A DNA stretch of 14,121 bases, taken from NCBI GenBank assembly GCA_002385985.1, contig DGEO01000020.1, positions 68,220-82,340 of the forward strand. Direction: 5' to 3'. Each line of letters starts with the position of its first letter. Positions within the stretch are counted from its first letter, which is position 1. A model generated the notes under the pieces. It saw only the letters and a list, made by a program, of their open reading frames with translations, searched no databases and was not told the origin of the DNA. Below, in pieces: positions 6,692-12,366 of the stretch. This DNA comes from Anaerolineaceae bacterium UBA3924 (GTDB lineage Bacteria > Chloroflexota > Anaerolineae > Anaerolineales > Anaerolineaceae). Made by a program: the position numbers and the translations under genes.

Positions 6692-7648
6692 ATGAGCAAG
6701 CGCAAGGCTCTGTTATCTCCACCCATACCCCCCTCCGAAATCACCCCGGAGCATGTGTATATCAACCGGCGGCAGTTCCTCGGCGGAGCTGGCGCGCTAA
6801 GCCTGGCCGCCCTGCTGGCCGCCTGCGCCCCGGGAGGAGGCAGTTTTCCGACGGATTCAGGCACCCCCTTCCCCACCGCCACGGGCGAATCGGACGAAGC
6901 CATCACCCCCTACGCGGCCATCACTAATTACAACAACTACTACGAGTTCACCGTGGACAAGGAACGGGTGGCCGTGCTGGCAGAGAACTTCCGTATCTCA
7001 CCCTGGCAGGTGGAGGTCGGCGGGCTGGTGAACAACCCGCGCACCTTCGGCCTGGAAGACCTGCTGCGCATGTTCGACCAGGAAGAACGCATCTACCGCC
7101 TGCGCTGCGTGGAGGGCTGGTCCATGGTCATCCCCTGGATGGGCTTCCCGCTGGCCCGGCTGCTGGAGGAAGTTGAACCGACCGGTGACGCTCGCTACGT
7201 CATGTTCACCACCCTGCTCGACCAGGAGCAGATGCCCGGAACGCGCTCCAGCTTCTACCCCTGGCCGTACACCGAAGGGCTGCGCCTGGACGAGGTCATG
7301 CATGACCTGACCATCCTGGCGACCGGGCTGTACGGCAAGGAGCTCACCCCGCAGAACGGCGCGCCCATCCGCCTGGTGGTCCCCTGGAAATACGGCTTTA
7401 AGAGCATCAAAGCCATCATCAGCATTGAGCTGGTGGCCGAGCAGCCCCCCACGTTCTGGAACCTCATCGCTCCCAATGAGTACGGCTTCTACTCCAACGT
7501 CAACCCCGAGGTGGACCACCCGCGCTGGTCGCAGGCCTCGGAGCGTCGCATCGGTGAAAGCGGGCGCCGCCGCACCCTGCTGTTCAACGGCTATGAAGAG
7601 GACGTGGCCCATCTTTACGCCGGCATGGACCTGACTGTAAATTACTAG
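6692..7648 (+). CDS. msrP: Protein-methionine-sulfoxide reductase, molybdopterin catalytic subunit MsrP
   Basis: This 318-residue exported molybdoenzyme reduces methionine sulfoxide in envelope proteins. The family pattern is strong: YRLRCVEGWSMVIPW (135-149), with Cys139 as the molybdenum ligand, then TEGLRLDEVMHDL, PQNGAPIRLVVPWKYGFK, NEYGFYSNVNP and VDHPRWSQASER, all as in E. coli MsrP (YedY). The N-terminus has a twin-arginine signal, NRRQFL (25-30), and a hydrophobic stretch ending in LAAC with Cys45. That is a lipobox, followed by a Gly/Ser/Thr/Pro tether (46-68), so the mature enzyme may be a lipoprotein rather than soluble. The start is the ATG at 6692 because AGGAAGG lies six bases upstream; an in-frame ATG at 6659 has no such site. 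It overlaps msrQ by one base, so the two are co-translated. Confidence 0.96.
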   Translation: MSKRKALLSPPIPPSEITPEHVYINRRQFLGGAGALSLAALLAACAPGGGSFPTDSGTPFPTATGESDEAITPYAAITNYNNYYEFTVDKERVAVLAENFRISPWQVEVGGLVNNPRTFGLEDLLRMFDQEERIYRLRCVEGWSMVIPWMGFPLARLLEEVEPTGDARYVMFTTLLDQEQMPGTRSSFYPWPYTEGLRLDEVMHDLTILATGLYGKELTPQNGAPIRLVVPWKYGFKSIKAIISIELVAEQPPTFWNLIAPNEYGFYSNVNPEVDHPRWSQASERRIGESGRRRTLLFNGYEEDVAHLYAGMDLTVNY

Positions 7649-8364
7649 TGAACGCCCGCAAACCTTTCCGCATGACCCGCCTGCACCTGGCCGCCCATCT
7701 GGCGGCGCTGGTTCCCCTGGCCTGGCTGGCGGTCGACGCCCTGACCGGCAGCCTGACCGCCAACCCCATCCAGGCCGCCACGCAGCGGGCCGGACTGTAC
7801 GCGCTGAGCCTGCTCACCGCGTCGCTGGCCTGCACCCCCATCCACATCGTGACCCACTACGGCCCTATCCTCAAGCTGCGCAAGCCGCTGGGGCTTTACG
7901 CTTTCATGTACGCTGCCCTGCACGTTTTTATCGTGGTCGGCGTGGATTATGCCTTTGTCTGGGAGTTCCTGCTGGAGGACCTGGGCGAGAAGCGCTACAT
8001 CTTCGCCGGGCTGGGGGCCTTCATTATTCTCAGCGCCCTGGCCGCGACCTCCTTCAAGAAAATCAAGCGCCGGATGGGCAAACGCTGGAAGCAGCTGCAC
8101 AAGCTGGTCTATCTGGCGGCCGGCCTGGTGGTGCTGCACTTCACCTGGGTGGTCAAGGGCAGCGTCGAGCGCCTGGCCGGAGATATCCTGCAGCCGGTTC
8201 TCTTCGGGACCGGGCTGGCGGTGCTGCTGGCCATGCGGGTGCCGCGGATCAAGAACGCCATCCGCCAGCGCCTGCCTGTGCCGCGCTGGGCGCCGCCGGG
8301 ACAGCGCGCGGCGCAGTTGAAAAACCGCGGCGGACCGGCCGGATCGCTGCCGCCTGACCTGTAA
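7648..8364 (+). CDS. msrQ: Haem-binding membrane subunit MsrQ
   Basis: This 238-residue integral membrane protein of the ferric-reductase-like fold passes electrons from the quinone pool (or a flavin reductase) to MsrP outside the membrane. About six hydrophobic helices are visible between residues 10 and 197. The haem-ligand pattern of the family is present: His92 in MYAALH, and His151 and His164 in WKQLHKLVYLAAGLVVLHFTW. A basic loop (KKIKRRMGKRWK, 137-148) sits between helices, and the C-terminus is a hydrophilic tail of about 40 residues. The start is taken as GTG at 7648, whose G is also the last base of the msrP TAG, an arrangement typical of translational coupling. There is no clear ribosome site, and ATG at 7672 is an alternative. 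An intrinsic terminator follows. Confidence 0.93.
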   Translation: MNARKPFRMTRLHLAAHLAALVPLAWLAVDALTGSLTANPIQAATQRAGLYALSLLTASLACTPIHIVTHYGPILKLRKPLGLYAFMYAALHVFIVVGVDYAFVWEFLLEDLGEKRYIFAGLGAFIILSALAATSFKKIKRRMGKRWKQLHKLVYLAAGLVVLHFTWVVKGSVERLAGDILQPVLFGTGLAVLLAMRVPRIKNAIRQRLPVPRWAPPGQRAAQLKNRGGPAGSLPPDL

Positions 8365-8387
8365 TACCCTGTTCTGCATAACGCGTC

Positions 8388-8419
8388 CGCCTGCTGGCAG
8401 CACTGCGGCAGGCGTTTTT
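8388..8419 (+). terminator. Intrinsic terminator of msrPQ
   Basis: CGCCTGC (8388-8394) pairs perfectly with GCAGGCG (8408-8414). The interior can form a small GCA/TGC stem, and TTTTT follows directly (8415-8419). It sits 24 bases after the msrQ stop, giving the pair its own transcription unit. Confidence 0.85.
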
Positions 8420-8446
8420 GCTGCTTCCCCGACCCGCTTCGCGCCG

Positions 8447-8479
8447 CAGAACAGCCCGCCGGGGAGGTTCTGTTATACT
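8447..8479 (+). promoter_or_regulatory. Promoter of the C45 gene: extended -10 with overlapping inverted repeat
   Basis: TGTTATACT (8471-8479) is an extended -10 element, TG one base before TATACT, which explains the lack of a -35 box. An inverted repeat CAGAAC (8447-8452) / GTTCTG (8467-8472) with a 14-base spacer, itself containing CCC/GGG, covers the -35 region and the TG of the extended -10. It could be an operator. Transcription would start near 8486. Confidence 0.5.
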
Positions 8480-8533
8480 ATCTGGTACACACACAGCCGG
8501 CCGCATCACGGTTATCTGTAATTGCAGGTTTCT

Positions 8534-9610
8534 ATGAACACCAGAACATTGCCATTAGTTGAAGTCCGCGGTTCTCACCGGCAGATGGGCCAGCAGATGG
8601 GCGAGGCCCGCCGGGAATCCATCGCCCATGCGCTGGAGACCGCGCACCAGTTGATCGACGACGCTTACCAGACCCTGCAGCTGACCTGGGACGGAGCGCG
8701 GATTCAGGCCCGCAAGTACCTGCCTTTCGCCCAGGAGCGCTATCCGCAGTACATCGAAGAGCTGGAAGGCATCGCCGAGGGAGCCAACGCCAGCCTGGAT
8801 GACCTGCTGGTCATCAACGCCATGGAGGCGGTCACCTCCGACGCCCTGCACCTGACCAAATGCACCAGCCTGGCCGTCAACCAGAGCCGCACCGCCAGCG
8901 GAAACGTGCTGGTGGCCCACAACGAAGACTGGCTGCCCGAGGACGAAGCCGACGTGTTCGTGCTGCGGGCCTTCCCGGACGACGGCCCGCCCTTCCTGGC
9001 CATGACCTACGGAGGGCTGCTGCCCAACATCGGCTTCAACGCCGCCGGAATCGCCCAGTGCTGCGATTCGGTCTACCCGTCCGACTCGCGCATCGGCATC
9101 CCGCGCCTGGTCGTTTCCCGGGCGGTGCTGAGCGCGCGGACCATCTCAGAGGCCATCCGCCACATCCTGGTGCCGCAGCGGGCCGCCGGATACAATCACC
9201 TGCTGGCACACGAGAGCGGCGAGCTGTACAGCATCGAGGTCTCCGCCCGCCAGTTCGCCGTGCTCTACGGGCTGGACGGCTCCATCGCCCACACCAACCA
9301 CTACCTGGACCCGCAGATGAAGCTGGTCGAGAGCGAACCGGATGAGCAAATCTCCACCCGCATCCGCTATTTCCGGGCGCTGCGGCTGCTGCAGCAGCGC
9401 GAGAAGTTCACCGTCAAAGACCTGGTGGAAATCCAGCGCGACCACGTGAACTACCCGGAATCCATCTGCAACCATGAAACCCCGGGCGATCCACTCGACC
9501 GGCAGAAGACCATCACCGCCCTGATCATGGACCTGACCCAGCGCCAGATGCACATCTGCTGGGGCAACCCCTGCTCCTCCACCTACTGCACCTACCAGCT
9601 GGACGCCTGA
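8534..9610 (+). CDS. C45-family (acyl-CoA:6-APA acyltransferase-like) Ntn hydrolase
   Basis: This 358-residue protein belongs to the C45 peptidase / isopenicillin N acyltransferase family of N-terminal-nucleophile amidohydrolases. These cut themselves just before a Cys that then becomes the catalytic N-terminus. The N-terminal signature GSHRQMGQQMGEARRE (13-28) is present, Cys110 in LTKCTSLAV is the predicted nucleophile, and the following NVLVAHNEDWLPE (124-136) matches the conserved N-x-DW segment. Cleavage before Cys110 would give 109- and 249-residue chains, near the sizes of the fungal acyltransferase subunits. Lys rather than Gly precedes the Cys. No signal peptide is visible, so it is probably cytoplasmic. 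The start is ATG at 8534 with a weak AGG five bases upstream. It sits 39 bases before ettA with no terminator between. Substrate unknown; an amide or peptide of a small molecule is an inference. Confidence 0.86.
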   Translation: MNTRTLPLVEVRGSHRQMGQQMGEARRESIAHALETAHQLIDDAYQTLQLTWDGARIQARKYLPFAQERYPQYIEELEGIAEGANASLDDLLVINAMEAVTSDALHLTKCTSLAVNQSRTASGNVLVAHNEDWLPEDEADVFVLRAFPDDGPPFLAMTYGGLLPNIGFNAAGIAQCCDSVYPSDSRIGIPRLVVSRAVLSARTISEAIRHILVPQRAAGYNHLLAHESGELYSIEVSARQFAVLYGLDGSIAHTNHYLDPQMKLVESEPDEQISTRIRYFRALRLLQQREKFTVKDLVEIQRDHVNYPESICNHETPGDPLDRQKTITALIMDLTQRQMHICWGNPCSSTYCTYQLDA

Positions 9611-9649
9611 TCCAGCCAACGCCAGCCAGATCTCAATCAAGGACATGCC

Positions 9650-11326
9650 ATGAGCGACCAACAGGTTATCTTCTCCATGGTGCGGGTCGGGCGCACCGTT
9701 CCCCCCAACAACCGCCAGATCCTGCGGGATATTTCCCTGGGCTTTTACTACGGGGCCAAGATCGGCGTGCTGGGCCTGAACGGGGCCGGCAAGAGCACCC
9801 TGCTGCGCATCATCGCCGGCAAGGACACCGACTACACCGGCGAGGTGGTCTTTGCGCCCGGCTACAGCGTCGGCCTGCTGGAGCAGGAACCTTATCTTGA
9901 CCCGAACAAGACCGTGCGGCAGGTAATTGAAGAGGCCGTGCAGCCCGTGGTGGACGCGCTGCGCAAGTTCGACGAGGTCAGCGCCCGCTTTGCCGAGCCG
10001 GACGCCGACTTCAACGCCCTGATCGAGGAACAGGGCAAGCTGCAGGAGTTCCTGGACCGCCACGACGCCTGGACGCTGGACAGCCGTCTGGAGCTGGCCA
10101 TGGAAGCCCTGCGCTGCCCGCCGGGCGACACGCCCGTCTCGGTGCTTTCCGGCGGCGAGCGGCGCCGCGTGGCCCTTACCCGCCTGCTGCTCACCGAGCC
10201 GGACATCCTGCTGCTCGACGAGCCGACCAACCATCTGGACGCCGAATCGGTCGCCTGGCTGGAGCGCCACCTGCAGCAGTACCGCGGCACGGTGATCGCC
10301 GTGACCCACGACCGCTACTTCCTGGACAACGTGGCCGGCTGGATCCTGGAGCTGGACCGCGGTCACGGCATCCCCTGGAAGGGCAATTACTCCTCCTGGC
10401 TGGAGCAAAAGCAGGAGCGCCTGGCCTGCGAAGAGAAAACTGAGAGCAAGCGCCAGAAAACCCTGCAGCGCGAGCTGGAGTGGATCCACATGTCCCCCCG
10501 GGCGCGGCAGGCAAAAGGCAAGGCCAGAATCAGCGCCTACGAAAAGCTGCTGGGGCAGGAATTTGAGCAGCGCCGCGAAGACCAGGAGATCTACATCCCG
10601 CCCGGCCCGCGCCTGGGTGATGTGGTCATCGAGCTGGACGGGGTGACCATGTCCTACGGCGACCGGTTGATCATCGACAACCTGACCGCCAGCTTCCCGC
10701 CGGGCAGCATTATCGGCGTCGTCGGGCCGAACGGGGCCGGCAAGACCACGCTGCTGCGCCTGATCACCGGGCAGGAGAAACCCGATTCAGGCACCATCCG
10801 CATCGGCGACACTGTCAAGATGGCCTATGTGGACCAGAGCCGCGAAACCCTGGACGGGAACAAGACCGTCTGGGAGGAGATTTCCGGTGGCGAGGATGAG
10901 CTGGACCTGGGCGGGCGCAAGCGCAATTCGCGCGCCTACGTGGCCTCCTTCAACTTCCTGGGCAGCGACCAGCAGAAGAAGGTGAGCACGCTTTCAGGCG
11001 GCGAACGCAACCGGGTGCACCTGGCCAAGGTGCTCAAAGAGGGCGCCAACGTGATCCTGCTGGACGAGCCGACCAACGATCTGGACGTGAACACCCTGCG
11101 TGCGCTGGAAGAAGCCCTGGACAGCTTCGCCGGTACCGCCGTGGTGGTCTCTCACGACCGCTGGTTCCTCGACCGCATCGCGACGCACATTCTCGCCTTT
11201 GAAGGCAATTCGAGCGCACGCTTCTTCGAGGGTAACTGGACCGAGTACGAGGCAGACCTCAAGCGGCGGCTGGGCAAGGACGCCGAGACCCCGCACCGCA
11301 TCAAGTACCGCAGCCTGACGCGCTGA
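9650..11326 (+). CDS. ettA: Energy-dependent translational throttle protein EttA (ABC-F ATPase)
   Basis: This 558-residue cytoplasmic ABC-F protein binds the ribosomal E site and gates the first steps of elongation according to the ATP/ADP ratio. It aligns along its whole length with E. coli EttA from memory, including SYGDRLIIDNL and the C-terminal RIKYRSLTR. There are two ATPase cassettes: Walker A GLNGAGKST (42-50) and GPNGAGKTT (359-367), signatures LSGGE (166-170 and 448-452), and catalytic Glu191 and Glu473 in LLLDEPTNHLD and LLDEPTNDLD. Between them lies the P-site tRNA-interaction linker (about 240-320), starting IPWKGNYSSWLEQK and including QAKGKARISAYEKL. No membrane domain is present, as expected for ABC-F. 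AAGGA lies just before the ATG at 9650. It is probably co-transcribed with the C45 gene. Its TGA directly abuts the stop of the convergent M48 gene, leaving no room for a terminator. Confidence 0.95.
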   Translation: MSDQQVIFSMVRVGRTVPPNNRQILRDISLGFYYGAKIGVLGLNGAGKSTLLRIIAGKDTDYTGEVVFAPGYSVGLLEQEPYLDPNKTVRQVIEEAVQPVVDALRKFDEVSARFAEPDADFNALIEEQGKLQEFLDRHDAWTLDSRLELAMEALRCPPGDTPVSVLSGGERRRVALTRLLLTEPDILLLDEPTNHLDAESVAWLERHLQQYRGTVIAVTHDRYFLDNVAGWILELDRGHGIPWKGNYSSWLEQKQERLACEEKTESKRQKTLQRELEWIHMSPRARQAKGKARISAYEKLLGQEFEQRREDQEIYIPPGPRLGDVVIELDGVTMSYGDRLIIDNLTASFPPGSIIGVVGPNGAGKTTLLRLITGQEKPDSGTIRIGDTVKMAYVDQSRETLDGNKTVWEEISGGEDELDLGGRKRNSRAYVASFNFLGSDQQKKVSTLSGGERNRVHLAKVLKEGANVILLDEPTNDLDVNTLRALEEALDSFAGTAVVVSHDRWFLDRIATHILAFEGNSSARFFEGNWTEYEADLKRRLGKDAETPHRIKYRSLTR

Positions 11327-12145
11327 TCAGCGCCCCGGGCAGCGGTCCAGATTGTTGATCGCCTCCTGGATGCGCTGGATGCGGTTTTCCGGGTTGGGGT
11401 GCGTGGAGAAGAACTCCGGCTGGCTCTGCCCGCCGCTGGCCTGCGCCAGGATCTCCATCACCCCGATCATCGCCTGCGGGTCATAGCCGGCCTCGTCCAT
11501 AAAGCACACCCCGAAGAAGTCCGATTCGATTTCGTCATCGCGGCCGTAGCGCATGTTGATCAGCTGGCCCACCAGCACGGCCATCTGCGCCTGCTGCGCG
11601 CTGGAGGGATTGTTCGGGTCGTAGGCGGCGATGACCGCCGCCCCGGTCAGGCCCTCTGTCAGCTGCGCCCGGGCGATCTGCTCGGCCGAGTGCCGCCCGA
11701 TCACATGCCCGATCTCGTGCCCCAGCACCCCGGCCAGCTGGTCGACGTTCTGCAGCTGGTCAAACAGCCCGGCGGTGATGAACACCTGCCCGCCGGGCAG
11801 CGCGAAAGCGTTGATCGTCTGGCTGTCGGCCAGCAGGTGGAACTCAAACTGGTAGTCGGACGAGCCGGCCGCCGAACTGCGGACGATGTTCTGCCCGACC
11901 TGGTCCACCAGGTTCTGGGCTTCCTGGTCCGGGTCCAGCCCGCCGAACTCGGCGGCCATCTGCGGGGCGGCCTCCAGCCCCATGACAATTTCCTGCTCCA
12001 CCGTCAGGCCGACGTTCTGGACCTCGCCGGTAATGGGGTTCTGCTCCCGGGAGCTGAAGTATGTGAACAGTGATATCGCGGCCAGGACCAGAGCGATGAT
12101 AATCCGCCCCGAAAACCTGCCGCCCGGCATCCTTCTTCGAACCAT
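11327..12145 (-). CDS. Membrane-anchored M48-family zinc metallopeptidase
   Basis: This 272-residue M48 peptidase has the zinc motif HEIGH (His143, Glu144, His147, extended HEIGHVIGRH) and Glu205 in EIESD as the likely third ligand. It also has the family segments INAFALPGGQVFITAGL (111-127) and FFSTHPNPENRI (245-256). Residues about 14-30 form one hydrophobic segment after a basic start (MVRRR), an uncleaved-type anchor that places the protease outside the cytoplasm. This resembles the BepA/LoiP/HtpX-related M48 proteins that act in envelope protein quality control, but the TPR repeats of BepA are missing. GGAGGAG (12159-12153) lies seven bases before the ATG at 12145, and a hairpin abuts it. 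It is convergent with ettA and divergent from the M3 oligoendopeptidase gene. Natural substrate unknown. Confidence 0.92.
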   Translation of the reverse strand: MVRRRMPGGRFSGRIIIALVLAAISLFTYFSSREQNPITGEVQNVGLTVEQEIVMGLEAAPQMAAEFGGLDPDQEAQNLVDQVGQNIVRSSAAGSSDYQFEFHLLADSQTINAFALPGGQVFITAGLFDQLQNVDQLAGVLGHEIGHVIGRHSAEQIARAQLTEGLTGAAVIAAYDPNNPSSAQQAQMAVLVGQLINMRYGRDDEIESDFFGVCFMDEAGYDPQAMIGVMEILAQASGGQSQPEFFSTHPNPENRIQRIQEAINNLDRCPGR

Positions 12146-12159
12146 TCCCTCTCTCCTCC

Positions 12160-12200
12160 ACAGCCAGACCGCCCGGCTCCTTCACCGGCCGTCTGGCTGT
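12160..12200 (-). other. Leader hairpin directly before the M48 gene ribosome site
   Basis: ACAGCCAGAC (12160-12169) pairs perfectly over ten bases with GTCTGGCTGT (12191-12200). The interior can add CCGG/CCGG pairing (12173-12176 with 12185-12188). In the M48 transcript the stem ends exactly where GGAGGAG begins. On the plus strand a T-rich run follows, so it could alternatively stop plus-strand readthrough. Confidence 0.55.
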
Positions 12201-12213
12201 CTCTTATCTTGAT

Positions 12214-12243
12214 ATTGTTTATATATCGAAAAACCAATGTCAA
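12214..12243 (-). promoter_or_regulatory. Possible promoter of the M48 gene
   Basis: On the minus strand there is a perfect TTGACA (12243-12238). At 18 bases beyond it lies AACAAT (12219-12214), four of six -10 matches; TATAAA (12223-12218) is closer to consensus but only 14 bases away. The stretch is AT-rich in an otherwise GC-rich window. Transcription would begin just before the leader hairpin. Confidence 0.42.
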
Positions 12244-12313
12244 ATCAATCCGGAATTAACAGCCTCCCGGGTAGGACTTTCCCTAACCGCCCGCCGGGGT
12301 GACCCGTTTGGAA

Positions 12314-12319
12314 TATACT
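12314..12319 (+). promoter_or_regulatory. Possible -10 box of the M3 oligoendopeptidase gene
   Basis: TATACT matches five of six positions and repeats the -10 hexamer of the C45 gene promoter. No -35 box is seen at 16-18 bases upstream. It predicts a leader of about 40 bases carrying GAGGTG before the ATG. Confidence 0.4.
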
Positions 12320-12366
12320 TAACCGCATCCGGTCATAACCGATGCTCATATTCAAGAGGTGCGCTT

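Noticed and set aside
9645..9653. Tiny ATGCCATGA frame overlapping the ettA start, a possible leader peptide
   Set aside because: It encodes only two residues, and the AAGGA site is spaced for the ettA ATG, one base being too close for the upstream ATG.
9146..10489. A 447-codon minus-strand open frame across the C45 gene and ettA
   Set aside because: It spans two unrelated well-supported genes and has no motif of its own.
12160..12200. Hairpin considered as part of a repeat family or mobile element end
   Set aside because: No second copy of its arms is seen in the window and there is no flanking duplication or transposase.
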